Assembly: GCA_051453625.1 (NCBI GenBank)
Contig: JBOZIK010000001.1
Span: 31,297,501-31,347,514 of the forward strand
Length of the DNA: 50,014 bases
DNA from: Welwitschia mirabilis
Taxonomy: Eukaryota > Gnetophyta > Gnetopsida > Welwitschiales
Reading direction: 5' to 3'
How positions within the stretch are numbered: position 1 is the first letter of the stretch; every line of letters begins with the position of its first letter. The notes under the pieces are model-generated. The model was given only the letters and a program-made list of their open reading frames with translations, was not told where the DNA came from and did no database searches. Below, in pieces: positions 32,889 to 45,012 of this stretch. Position numbers and translations under genes: made by a program.

Positions 32889-33229
32889 CTTTGAAAATCC
32901 ACATCTAAACTATACGTGTGGAAACAACCTTCAAGTTAGAAATAAAAGACAGAATCACTTCAAACAAAAGAAGAGATTATGAAATTGGCTATATGAAAAG
33001 CATATACAAACAAAAATCATTTAGTTTTACAGTTATTTACAAAAAGTTAGTTATATGAAATCTACATATGAATAAAATTATCTGTACTTAATTCCTTACA
33101 TGCATGGGCTGCACTCAACAGCCAAACTTAAACTAAGCTCTAGAACTGTAACTATAAAAAGGAATGCCATAGAGATGAGCTTACTTGATCATATATATAA
33201 TGAGTTCAAAATAACTACGCATTCTACAA

Positions 33230-35703
33230 TCACTGATCACGAGCTCTAATTAACGCATCATACACATGTTGCAGTGAGATGTCTTCAACAAGAAGAGTCT
33301 TCTCCCGTGATTTGGATCCCGAGCCTATTGAAAGTCGTCGCCTTTTAACTCCAAGAACCTGGTCAAGATAAATATCAAAAATCAAAAGCTTAACTCATGT
33401 TTTGGAAATGCAAATCATTATAAGCTTAACTGATATTTCTGAAATGCAAATCATTACAGTATATTATAGTATCTTCTTGAGTGGAAATTTTGTTTGCTTT
33501 AATGGGAGATACATTAAACTTTGGTAGAATACCCTGGGACTCGCTCCATTTTACAATCAAGAAGGTTTTGCTTTGCTATCAAGGTAGCATGACTCCTAAA
33601 AAAACTTAAAAGTTTTACTCATAACTCGTGAGTGACTCGTCATCTCGTTAACTCATTTGCTTTGCTATTAAGGTAGTCTGACTCATGAAAAAACCTAAAA
33701 TTTTACCCATAACTTGTGAGTGACTCCATTGTCTTATTGACTTGTGAATGACTCCATTGTCTTATCGACTCACTTAATGTTGACTTATTTATATGAAAGA
33801 GATAAAAAACAGAGAAACAAAAAATAACGTAATATTAATGGTTTGTAAATGAATTTTCTTCTTAAGTGTGTAAAATAGAATAACATATTTCAACAATAGG
33901 AGAATGAATTCATATCACAATTTGATGTCATTACAAATAAGCAATACACAATACCAAGTTTCATATGAATTTTCTTTTCTGGTGTAATCAAAAAACCAAT
34001 CAATGAACATTTTATCATTCAAGCAACAAAATACATAAAACAGAGGTTTTCATTCAAACATGCAAATAGCTAATTACATAAGCAATAAGCCAATGTACTA
34101 TCTAAAATGTGAAATGAAGTGTTAAGATCCAGTGTACAATCATATATGTCATCTTTTAACAGAAAGTTGAAAATAATTAAAAATAAGATATTTAACTATT
34201 TATTACATTCGGAGAGTCATTTTTATCTTTTTTCCTTAAACTGAACTAACCTGTGAGTTACTTGCCCTTAATGAAACTCTTTAGAGTTAGAAGGAAAACT
34301 CAGAAGTTTTTATAAACTAAACTAATTTGTAAGTCACTCACCATGAATGAAAGTTTTTAAAGTTAGAAGGAAAACTCACTTTAACTAAGGGGCATCAAGT
34401 TAAAGAGAGTGACTCATAAAGCTTCTGGGAGACATCGAACCTGTGAGTGACTCGCATTAATTCAGAGAGTCATGCATGCCACCCTGTTTTCTACACCCTG
34501 CTATTACACGAGGTAAAAAGTAGAAAGAAAAAAGCATAAAAAATAATATCCTATTCGCTTGGTTTCGGTTAAAAGCGTTTCGAAATGCACAGTTCTCCTC
34601 TAGCAACGTCTAAAAAGATTTGGAGGGGATAGTTTCAGAGTTCCGCGACCTTTAAAAAGACTTACAGGGGATGATGTTAGAGTTCCGCAACCTCTAAAAA
34701 GACTTATAGGGGATAATGTTAGAGTTCCGCAAAGGGTAGCATATTGTACGAATGTTAGTAGAACTTGAATGGAACAATTATGAAAGTTTTTAAAATATCT
34801 TTAGATTCTCTCCTTTAGTGTTAGATATTAAAAGCAACTTTCAATTGTGTCTAGCAATTCCTTCGAGTAACCCTAATCATAAACCGAAAAAATTGCAGAC
34901 TCTTGAAACCCAATCGAAGTTGAAAATTCCATAACTTCAGATTTCAAAAAACATATGGATGACCGCTCAAAAAGGTTTTCGTACTTCTGGTCATATAAAA
35001 GTTCATCCACAACTAAAATTTCAGGCATTGTGATAAATGGACAAGAATGAACACAATACCGTGCTCATGAAGTCAATTAAAGCTGCGTTTGCTTCACCAT
35101 CCCTTGCCGGCGCATCAATTTGCACTCCAACCGCCTCCTCGTTCACATCTATTACTCAACAACACATGCGTATAAACATCAAGGTATCTAAAACATCATA
35201 AAAGATACATACAAAGAACGAAATTCTTACGATTCCATAAACATCGGACGGCAGGGGACGTGAATGTAGACTCAGATGCATCTTGCGAGTAACCTCTCGG
35301 ATAGACTAATAACTTGCGATTCAAATTCATTTATACTATTTCTATCCCTAACAAATTAGAAAACCTCCGGAACTTACATATAGTCGTCCCGCAATAAATG
35401 TCAAAATCCGTGATTTCCAAATCAATACTTTCGCTTTAGGGAAAACATTACTCATCATAACAAAGCGTACTAAATCAGAAACAGAAAGAAGAAGCCCTTA
35501 TTTTTTCTGTGAAACCAACTGAAAAAATGAGGAAAAATCGAAGGAAACCGACCTTTAACAGAAGCTACCTTGGAACCGGGCTTTGCGCGAATGCTAATCG
35601 AAACAGATGAAGGAGGCACAAGTCGAAGACACGAGGGAAAGGTTGAAGGTTCAGTGGATTGAGCTTGCACAGCCTTCTTTGACAGTTTCGGTCGAGGGGG
35701 CAT
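33230..35703 (-). CDS. UPF0235/DUF167 family protein (At5g63440-like), three exons
   Basis: Exons on the minus strand are 35703-35553, 35148-35060 and 33358-33230 (151, 89 and 129 bases). Each intron begins GT and ends AG, and the joined frame is 122 residues plus TGA. The start is the ATG at 35703, in the context GAAATGCC. The N-terminus is Lys/Ser/Pro-rich; the fold begins near [12 protein letters not shown]. The family core [19 protein letters not shown] spans exon 2, and exon 3 holds VLGVKRR and GSGSKSREK, the hallmark C-terminal motifs. This small alpha/beta family is shared by bacteria (YggU) and eukaryotes (human C15orf40). Its biochemical role is not established. Length and exon phases are complete and no disablement is seen, so it should be functional. 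Intron 2 (33359-35059) is loaded with tandem repeats. Neighbouring sequence is transposon-derived. Confidence 0.93.
33567..33768 (+). repeat. Tandem duplications in UPF0235 intron 2
   Basis: A roughly 75-base unit (TTTGCTTTGCTAT...GTGAGTGACTC) occurs at 33567-33642 and 33655-33728. Overlapping it are two 28-base units (33713-33740 and 33741-33768) that read CTTGTGAGTGACTCCATTGT and onward. GTGAGTGACTC-like words recur through the intron. Confidence 0.8.
34238..34378 (+). repeat. Two 65-bp direct repeats in UPF0235 intron 2
   Basis: 34238-34302 and 34314-34378 share AAACTGAACTAA or AAACTAAACTAA, a TGTGAGT or TGTAAGT block, AATGAAA and AGTTAGAAGGAAAACTCA. Confidence 0.75.
34603..34728 (+). repeat. 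Three-copy 42-bp minisatellite in UPF0235 intron 2
   Basis: Three units of equal length (34603-34644, 34645-34686, 34687-34728) start GCAAC or GCGAC, contain TCTAAAAAGA or TTTAAAAAGA and GGGGAT, and end AGAGTTCC. Copies 2 and 3 are closest, copy 1 is more diverged. It is GC-richer than the rest of the intron. Confidence 0.9.
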
Positions 35704-36949
35704 TTCGCTTCATTCGGCTTTTCCCGAGTCTATCTCCCTAATACCCATGAAAGGCCTCCTTTATTACTTCAAACAAACTATAACGGTAACATCTTTGTTA
35801 AGAAGTTTAAAATTTAGTTTTGTCGATTGGGAAGCTGTTAACATTATTATAATTACTAGATTTTCGACATAACAATTATACTTAGAAAGAAGAATTTTAC
35901 TTATAGGATTGAGGTCCTATCTTAATGGTAGTAAAGTTTTTGTGACTTTGTGATTGTTTGTTTACTTCTAAAAAATGTATTTTAATAAAGAAAGAATTTA
36001 AGGGGAGGATGCTAAACTCAAGTATGGCATCCAAAGGTTTGAATCTATGATTACCTAAACGGATGACTTAGTTACACGTAGGATTTCATAGAAGTTCTAA
36101 TGCCAAGTAGAGTATCCATAGGTGTCAATCCACATCTCTATGGAGAAAAAATGTCTCACTAATTGGACTAACATTTAATTAGCAAGAGTTAGCATAGAAA
36201 ATATGCAAATATTATCATCAATCACTATTAGCAAAACTATCAAATTTTTAAAAAAGTATTACTTTAAGAGGTGGTTAACATGTCAGATCCCAACAATGTC
36301 ACTAAACATGAAAGTATAAGTTTCCTTACAATAAGAAATAGGAATTAGTAAATACTACATTATCACAAAAGCATAGAAACATCAATTGCTACGAAGCCAT
36401 AGTCCAAGTGAAATATAACAACTTTAAAGGGAAAAAGGTCTGCATATGCTAAATAGAGTAAAATTCAAGATTTTTTCATTAACCCTAAAGAAGATAAAGC
36501 TTGAGTCATTTTGTTTACCACTCTAGTTGCTACTTGACAGTTTTGTCTCAGGCTAGATGTGAGTAGGCTTGTTCAACAGGTGTTTGAAAATGTAAATGTG
36601 ATAATAGAGGAGTCAATGTGGTTTGATAATAAGAGTTTATTAACAAACAAGACTCACACATGAATCAAGTTTCCTTTTTTATGAATAAATGATTAATGAA
36701 AATAGAAAACAGTTCAATGCTATACATAGATCTTATTATTTCAGTTCATACATGACTCTGCAGACAAGATTCCAGAAGAGAAATATGTGTATTTAGAACA
36801 TGTATATGAATTCTAGATACCTGTCCATTACATGTGCAAACTTATAAAGTGCCATTATGATTATTTTAATAATCTCGCATTTAAAGGAAGTTCTAATTGT
36901 AATTCAAACCATTTTTCACATAAAATTTAACCCTTCTGTTTATAAGAAT
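35704..36949. promoter_or_regulatory. Upstream region of the UPF0235 gene, then intergenic DNA
   Basis: The first few hundred bases upstream of the start (35704-36000, read on the minus strand) should contain the promoter and 5' leader. No TATA box or known element can be placed with confidence. Further out there is no gene; the sequence merges with the copia remnant. Confidence 0.3.
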
Positions 36950-39100
36950 TTTAGCTCTGATTTCTAAACTCTAATCAATTTTTTTTACTAATGCTTTATA
37001 TAAGAATGTTTCCTTCAAATCTAATTTAAGAAACTTAAATTCCATCTACATCAAAAGATGCATGATGGCCCAATACATATTCATATGTGTTGTGGTAGAG
37101 ATATATTAATCAACTACTATTGTATTCTTGAGAATATCATATTTCCACACTATCTGCTTTTTTTCTTGGTTATACTTTATCATCTCCCTTAATAATCAAA
37201 TGTCATTTAGAGCCTATAATATTAAGTTCATAAGTGGATCTAGGTACTAACTTACATAGATTTCTCTTCATCCTAGCTTCATATTATTTATCCATTACAA
37301 CCTTAGTCATCTTGTCCTCTTTAATGTTAATCAGCATTGTAAGATGAATATTTTAAACATACAAAAAAATTGCATATTATCTTTGGATCCTATCTTTCTC
37401 ATAATATTATTGTTTTTAGAAGGTTTCTCATGAGGTACTTTTATGTTTTTATTGGTTTCAATTTTAACTTCTTGAATAAATATTTATGTGCTAATAAATA
37501 TCCTCCTTTGAACTCTTGAACTTTTTCCTAGCATTTGTGGTGATGTATAAGATGTTTTTTATGTAATATTCTTAAGGTAAGACATTTTATCTTTATTAAA
37601 AAATATTATTTTCTCATTATTTTTTAGATTTTCATTGATTTATCTAATCTCTCCATTGAAATCATATATGTATCATGGATTGACTTCTCAAGCCTATTAT
37701 TATCAATTCTACATCTTTGTTTAATACAATCTTATTTAATTCAATTATATATCTATGATACCATTTAGAAACTTTAGTGCATCCTACAAGAATACATTCT
37801 TTTACTTTAACATCTTAATTACTTTATATCTATGTATGATAGTACATCATATGACCAACTAGTTTTAAAATTGATACATTGTCTTCTTCCTATCAATTTC
37901 TTATACAATTCAATATCTTTTAGACTCTTGGTAGAAACTCTATTTATAATAAATTTAGATTTGATCATTGATTTAGCCTATCATGAGATGATCAAATGTG
38001 CTTCAAATAAACGACAAGAAGTCATTTCCTTTAGTCAATAATTCTTTTATTTTGCTATTCTATTTTAACATCGTGCATAAGGGATGATGATAGATGTTAA
38101 TTCCTATTTTCTTAAAAAGTTCTAGAAATTTCATAACACATATTCTTTTCCATTAGTGAAGTCATCAACTTTAGATCTTTAAAAAATCCTCTAAGATTAC
38201 ATATTCTCTATAATGCCACATGATAAGTCTAACATGTCAAAGTCATTATTTTATAATATTTTGTAGATTATGCATCTATTTGAGTAAATCTTAATATAAT
38301 TTCTCCTTTATTTTGAAAGAAAAATTACCTCACTCTTTATTCGATAATGCTTTATCATTTAAGTACATTAATGTTCTATCTAAATAACCTATGAAAGAGG
38401 TCTTACCTTCTTTGATAATGTTCTATTTCTTATCTATTACTATCATCAATAAATCAAAGTATATTCATACTAATGTGCTTAAGAATAATAGATTCTATTT
38501 TAGTCTAGAATTATATAGAACATCTGTTTATGTAATCTGAAAACTCTAGTTAAGTATTATACAAAAGTTCTCCAATACTCATAACTAGTAATGAGTTCCT
38601 TTTTTTTAATTTAAATTGTGCTACAGAGCCTCTTATTCAGTATACATAATAGATCCCTCATAGGAGTCATATGTTGAATTGTTTTCACATTTATTATCTG
38701 ATAGGATATTAAAGTAGCCATAATTAAATTCACATAATTAATTATATCGCCTAATATCCTAAGAAATAAAACATAATATTTCATTATGTAAAACATTTAA
38801 TTGATTTCAATTAATTTACTTTCACAAATCTAATAAAAGATATGATTCTTTTTCACTATTAAAAAATAATAGCAAATCTTTATTCTTTATCCTAATGTGT
38901 CTAGCATCTATTTTGAATTTACTCATTTGTAACATTACACTTTGAGATATAACATCCTTTCTATTATATCACTTTGTAACTTATTCATTGATCGTTTTGT
39001 CTATTCTAAAAACCATCTATTTTGTTATACTTCTTTAAATTACCTACTTTATAGTACTTAGGCTTATTTGATTCATTATTATGATTTTCCTTCTAACATT
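36950..39100 (-). mobile_element. Decayed Ty1-copia retrotransposon
   Basis: Minus-strand fragments appear in the copia order. At 39009-39075 a degenerate gag zinc-knuckle reads KPKYYKVGNLKKYNKIDGF, with spacing kept but the Cys/His largely lost. At 37703-37813 the integrase-to-RT linker reads DVKVKECILVGCTKVSKWYH with LNKDVEL, matching the K-x-K-C-I-hydrophobic-x-G ... S/N-x-D-V pattern. At 37206-37306 the RT lead reads YEARMKRNLCKLVPRSTYEL, like the usual 'Y-x-x-L/R-M-x-x-N-x-W-x-L-V-P' block. At 36990-37046 MEFKFLKLDLKETFLYKAL corresponds to the 'L-D-V-K-T-A-F-L-x-G' block. Stops and frameshifts are everywhere, so it is long dead. LTRs were not found. Confidence 0.7.
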
Positions 39101-39479
39101 AATTCCTACTATTATCATTAATGATTTCATATCTTGTGACAATAGCTACTAGAACACTTGATTAACATATAACATACTAATGTCTTGAAAATTTTTATTT
39201 AATGCCTTAAAATTCATGGTTGTTAATTCTACATTAGCCAAAAGTTTTATGATAACTAAGTTGTAGGCTAGTATTACCTAAGAATTCTTTATTAGGTAGG
39301 CCAAGTAACTTTTACTAAAAATATCTTTGATATCTTAAATATGATTGATTACTTTTAATGTCTTTCATCTTTTTTTGTGAAGAATATTTATTTGATTTAA
39401 AAAATATATGAATTGTATATCGATTTTGGTAGTAAATGCTTCCTTGAATATTCTGGAAATCTCATGTGTAGATAAATAC

Positions 39480-40640
39480 GTTTTTCTTTTTTTGAAGGGT
39501 CATAATGCCCAATATTGATAGGAAAATTAAACTGTTTAGAAATAAAGGAAAGGTATTCCACTAATTATTCAGGAGAGGATTGTGAAACAGAATAAAAATG
39601 GCGGCGAAACCACCCTAATGAAACAGATTGAAGATGGGGAACTACCTATTTAGAAGAGTAAAAAGCATAGAACTACTAACAGACTGGGGGGAAAAACGCC
39701 CCACACTACCAGAAGTTACAAAAAAAAACTTAAATAAAAAAAAGGACCTAGAAAGAGGAGTATTAGAGTTCTCTACAGAACGAGAACAAATTACCATAGT
39801 TATGTTCAAGTGAAAAACAATCCATATCATCCGAAAGTACCTCAATCGCTTGATTTACCTCCTTGAATTCTTTAGCATCTACTAGATTTTTATTTGGATG
39901 CAGTCTGTGGGGTTTCTTTCTGTAGTTGTACTTGATGGATTGAGGAAGGACTCTGTGAGAGAATTCTAATGTGACAAAGAAGCATCTCTTCAGTCCTTGA
40001 AGTGTTGCTAGCATAACTTCCCATCAAGCAGCATTCATATCAATGTCCTCTTAAGGGTCAGCCTGAATTTCTACTGAAGAAGAGTTTGAGGTTGCGTTCT
40101 GGGAAGGGCTGGGGCTCTTTGCTAGCTAAGAGGAGGTATAGTCATGCCTATCTCCCTCTTGGAAGTTGGGGAAAGGATATTCCTAACCCAGCTCCTTATC
40201 TATCTCGTGGGCAAACTCTTGAGCTATCTCCTATTAGGCTGGGGGTGAAAACGTCTACTCTGTATAATCTGGAGACAAAATCACCCCCCCTCGGACTAGG
40301 GCTACCATGCACAATGGTCCCCTCGGGATTAGGGGTTCCTTCCATGGTGGCTCTTCTTTTGGAGGTTCTCCTTGGGGAAGTCTTATGTGGGTGTCACTGA
40401 GGAGAAGAGGAAGGAGCCTCTCTTGCCCTGATTTCATGGGCTGCTCTCCACAGAGCTAGAACTAAACCCAAGTATCTTAAGGAGTCTTTTCTTTGAAGAG
40501 CTTGGATAAAAAAGAAGGGTAAATTCACTTGGCGTCCTAGATCAAGGGCTTTAAGAAAATCAAAATGAATTCCTGATAGTTTAGAGCAGTTCCTAGACTG
40601 AATGAAAGTAGATAAATGCTTTTGTACCATCTAATGATGT
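39480..40640 (-). mobile_element. Degenerate, GC-richer insertion of unknown family
   Basis: This block is clearly GC-richer than the AT-rich sequence on both sides, with abrupt edges. On the minus strand three open pieces follow one another: 40630-40394 (starts MVQKHLSTFIQSRN, contains HFDFLKALDLGRQVNLPFFF), 40437-40255, and 40014-39763 (KEFKEVNQAIEVLSDDMD). The first piece resembles gag-like or 'putative plant transposon protein' segments that carry an LD-x-G-x-x-VNLP motif; this is by memory of the pattern and is weak. It probably inserted beside or within the older copia element. Confidence 0.4.
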
Positions 40641-42639
40641 TGTTAATTTATTATCAAAAGAATAGATAGGATGAAGTTTCATTAATTTATTTCCATGTCA
40701 TGACAACTTTATCATTTATAGTTGTTGATGAGTTATTATCGTTTTCTAGATAACCTTTGTACACTTACTTAGCTTTGGCTATCAAGATGAGTCTGTTATA
40801 TATCTAAACATTATGTTTCATCCAAAATGATACTGATATTTATTTTAATATTTATCAAAATGTTCACTTTTTAATATAATAATTTTTCTAACATTAGAAA
40901 TCTAAATTTACTTGAATTCATTCTTTAAGGTTTTTGAGTTCATGAGAACTACTAAAAAATCTTCCTCTAGTGTAGGAAAAGTTGTATGAGAACTTTCTTA
41001 GGCATAAGATACTTAGGAATTTGATTAATTCTTACCCTTTTAAGCATTATACATTAGGATGCCCAATATTATGGACATATAAGGGCAAAGTGATTTGATT
41101 TATGGGCATTTAACATTGAACATTGAATGCTTATAGAAGTTTATAACTCTAGAAAAACAGTTTTAAAAATAAAATGCTGAGGTTTGTCCAAGTATCTCCT
41201 TGGTATTTGTTCTTCTAGATCCTACAAACTCTTTAAATAATTTGGTATGGCTTGTAAGGGATTTTGACCTCTATGTAATACTTTTAAAACTAATTTCTTA
41301 GCATCAAAATTAATACTATGACATTTATACCAAATGAATTTACATCAAATGAAGATACTCCTCAAATCTAAAATATGCATTTGTTGATTGAACTATTATA
41401 CTATTAAACCATGTGACAATAGTATTAAATCATCCAAATGGATAATGTTCTTCTTGATTATGTCTTTAAATATTTTATTTATGAGTTATATTAAATTTAA
41501 AATATTTAATAAAATAAAATGAATTTTTTAACTAGAAAGTTTCATTTAGTAGTGAAAGAAATTATGTTTTTTAAGACTATTAATCTGAACTTATAAATAT
41601 GCTAAATAGCTATTTAGAAATAATTAGATACATGTACAATTGATAGATGTCATTTTTTTTCTTTTATTAAAAGTAAAGGATAATTACTCTTAATGCAAAT
41701 TGAAGTTATCTTGTTAAAATTAATTTATAATAAAATTTATCTAAATATCTTCTTAATGTGTATCAATTTTGATATCCAATCTAAGTTTGTAACTTGGAAC
41801 ATAGTATTATTTTTAAGATTTTTTTTTCAATTTTATTATTCATAAATGGTTGCATCTTAGATTCAATTCTTTAAGAAATTCCCATATAGAACTTAAATGG
41901 GAGGGATAAATTAGTTCCACATAAAAAGTACACTATAAAGAGAAATGACTTATAGAAATAACGTAAGTACATGCAAGTAAAAATTAGAACTCTTACTAAG
42001 TTTAAGTGGTTCCTCGACTTGAGTAGTTCACACTTAGAGATTAGATCTTACTGCTCAGAAGACATTTTATAGTTTGAAGCTCACCATCAATTTCATAAGG
42101 CTTAAAGAATAGTAGAGTGGCTTTTCATAAGGCAACTAACTTAACCACTTAGGATTTAAGATTAAAAAGTGATATGTCCCTTAGGAATACACTAAAAAGC
42201 CTAATCAAGCACTTATACAACTTAAAATCCTTCTAAGATTCAAATGATGTAATGTTAGATGATGATAGAGTGGAAATAGAGGACTATGAATTTATAGTAA
42301 TTCACAAATCTAATCTCCCCCATTACGTGCAAGAATACAATGAAAGCAAGATAGGAAGAAAATGAAATTTAAAAAATGCTTTGTTTCTCAGTATTAAAGC
42401 CTATAAAAAGGACGAGTAGTAAAAGCAACTTGGTTGATATTTGTTTCTTCCCTTTTCAAGGTGTTGTAGAGATACTCTAGTAAGTATGGATCATTGCGAA
42501 GCCAATGAGAAATATTTTTGAATGAGATTATTAGATCAATAAGAAGGCTATAATGCTTTTCCACTTTTATAAGAAGTTTCCAAATTAGGTCACTAAAAGG
42601 TAGCATGTAGAAATGTCCAAATTTACCACCTAGAATAAG
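40641..42639. other. Very AT-rich DNA, no gene recognised
   Basis: Could include the 5' remains of the copia element, but no gag or LTR boundary can be defined. Short frames only. Confidence 0.4.
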
Positions 42640-43190
42640 TAATTTTTATTCTTTCATTTTAAGTTGAATTAGATATATTTATTACTTGTAGACATCTTTA
42701 GCTTTATAAACATCTTCATAATATGTAGACATCTTTAATCTAGAATCAAATATGGTTTTTGAATAATATACATTAGATTCTAAGTATTGTTAGAAATCAT
42801 CTCCTTATAAACATCTTTAATCTTTGCAGGCATCTTCTGTCAATTCCCTTATGGTCTACCAAGATATCTTTACATGAGAAGATGTCTAAAATTTGGATGA
42901 AGTAATTCTCTAGAAAGCAAAAATATTCAATTCTAGTATACATGTTTTCTCATGCTTCATTGGTTTTGCCAAAACATCTTCCACCCTATAAACATCTAGT
43001 GGTATGGAAGATGCCTTCAAAATATGTCAAAAAATTCCTAAAAAATTTGAAGGTCACTAAGACATCATATTTAAACAAACTTTGAAAAACTAACTAGTTA
43101 TCTTGTAGACGTCATTACTTTGGGAGATATTCTCCTATGTGGTAAACATCTTTTACACAGTTGATGAACCTTATAATTCATGATGTCTAT
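42640..43190. repeat. Cluster of (T)AGACATCTT-like words in both orientations
   Basis: The word AGACATCTT/AAACATCTT or its reverse complement AAGATGTCT appears more than ten times in about 500 bases (for example near 42691, 42725, 42808, 42879, 42974, 43146). One member retains GACGTC (about 43106), suggesting that the ancestral word was a CpG-containing AGACGTCTT that decayed. This looks like subterminal or array-type repeats of an old element. Confidence 0.45.
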
Positions 43191-43749
43191 GCACATATAA
43201 CACTAATTTAACAAGTTTAACATATCAAAACTAAGTAGTTTAACTATCTTTCCCTTTTTAATAATGTTTAAGACTTAGCAAATTGATTAAAAGAACTGAT
43301 TCTAAACGGGTAGAAAAATTTAAAACTTAAACAAAAAAAAAAAAAAAGAAAAAAATTGACATAGTTGAGCCATGAAAAATGTAGCATTCATTAAGATGAA
43401 AGCATCAGATATATGATAGAAGTGATTTTAATGAAGTACAATTCTAGTAAAATTAATGCTATGTAATGCTAATGCAACAATAATGCGATGTAATGATAAT
43501 GCTAAAAGGACATACAATAGAATGTAGAATGAATATTATGATTTCTAACACATCATGGCCATAATGAGAAGAGATGTCATCAATTAATCCTCTAGAATTT
43601 TCCTACATCTATCATCCTTTTTGAATATCATAAGATACTGCTCAGTAGGAGATGCATTTTTGTTGGACTTCTCTATGTATGTCTAATCATCAAACTTAGG
43701 GGAGGAATGATATAATTGCTATTATGCCTTATGTACCTCCTCTTATGTG
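43191..43749. other. No gene; A-rich run and TAATGC-rich patch
   Basis: Contains an A-rich run at about 43330-43356 and a patch at 43455-43505 where TAATGC/TGTAATG words recur. Nothing coding was recognised. Confidence 0.45.
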
Positions 43750-44184
43750 GTATGTCCTTGTTCTTACAGAGAATATTTTCCATGCCTTAAACCATAGTCC
43801 ATTCCTCTTGAGACCACTTCTTCTCTGCATCATAACCATCTCCACTATAATGAACATCACTACTCTCAGTTTAAATAAGAGTGCCTATCTCCTCTAAGTC
43901 AAGGAGAAGTTCCTCCCCTTCATTGGTTACTTCATGTACTTAATGCACATGATGTTCCATCCAATATTATCCATTACTTTAGTAATTGCTTTTAGACATT
44001 TCTTCACTAATGAAGGCACATGTGCTTCAACCAGTTGAGAATGCTTAAGGGCTAATTTATGTGAGTTAGTATCAACAAATTTAGATTTTGTGATCCTTAT
44101 CTTCTCACTAAAATCTAATAATGAACTTTTAGCCTTGATTAAATTTATAGTAGGAATTTCTATGCTATCACAAGAAATTAGCAT
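43750..44184 (-). pseudogene. Degenerate acidic reading frame, family unknown
   Basis: On the minus strand an 85-codon open frame (44184-43927) ends in MDNIGWNIMCIKYMK. After its stop, a second frame reads EGEELLLDLEEIGTLI, a stop, TESSDVHYSGDGYDAEKKW and SQEEWTMV, then another stop. The strongly acidic, ordered composition across these stops indicates a former coding region rather than chance. It may come from a transposon accessory protein. No domain is identified. Confidence 0.35.
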
Positions 44185-45012
44185 ATTGATTAAGAATGAA
44201 TGGCTAAAAGTTTGTACATGGGGGTATTACAAAAATTTTTTCTTTTCAAATGACATATCTAATATGTATGTGAACACTGATCAATAAATAATACATAATA
44301 AAATTTTGTAGTGTGGTATGGTAATTATAAATCCCACATCTTACAAGAATATTATAAAATACTATTCAGAAGCTCAAGTGTTCATTAGAGGTCATTTCTT
44401 TCCATTTAATACATTCATTAATAGTAATATAAGGTTAGTCAAAAATGCAAGTTTTAGAATCTTGATGAAAAATTCTAATTACTTTTCATGTAAAAACACT
44501 TTTAAAGGTGGAACAATACAATTATGGAATGTTGGGTACATCTATTCTGAGTAAATTATTGCCAAATTGAGAAATACTATGATGGATTATATCACTTGCA
44601 TTTTAAAGGTGCTTATAGTATCATCTTTTTCATAGATGCTATTATAGAACTCATAAATCATTTGATCAAAATACTCTAAGTAAAATCAACTAATTTCTTC
44701 TATTCAAGATAGTAAAAGTAGTGAAAAATTTTGTATCTACATTTTTGGCTTAAAAGAAGAGTTATTTCTACTACTACATTGATTAATCTATAGTTTGCAT
44801 ACCTCTATGCTACATTTGAATTGACAAAGAAAGATTTCTACCTTTTCTCTTGAGAAACATGTACATATCTTTCCTTTACCCTAGAATCCCTTCTAAACCT
44901 AGAAGCACCTTTGAACAAGTCACTAGAGAAGAGGATGAGAAAACACTAAATGATAAAGTAAGAACTTGAATCTCAATGAGGAAGAAATATTTAAAGTGAT
45001 GAAGAAATGGAG
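44185..45012. other. No gene recognised
   Basis: A 78-codon plus-strand frame (44318-44554) has no motif. It could be part of the same decayed element as 43750-44184. Confidence 0.4.
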
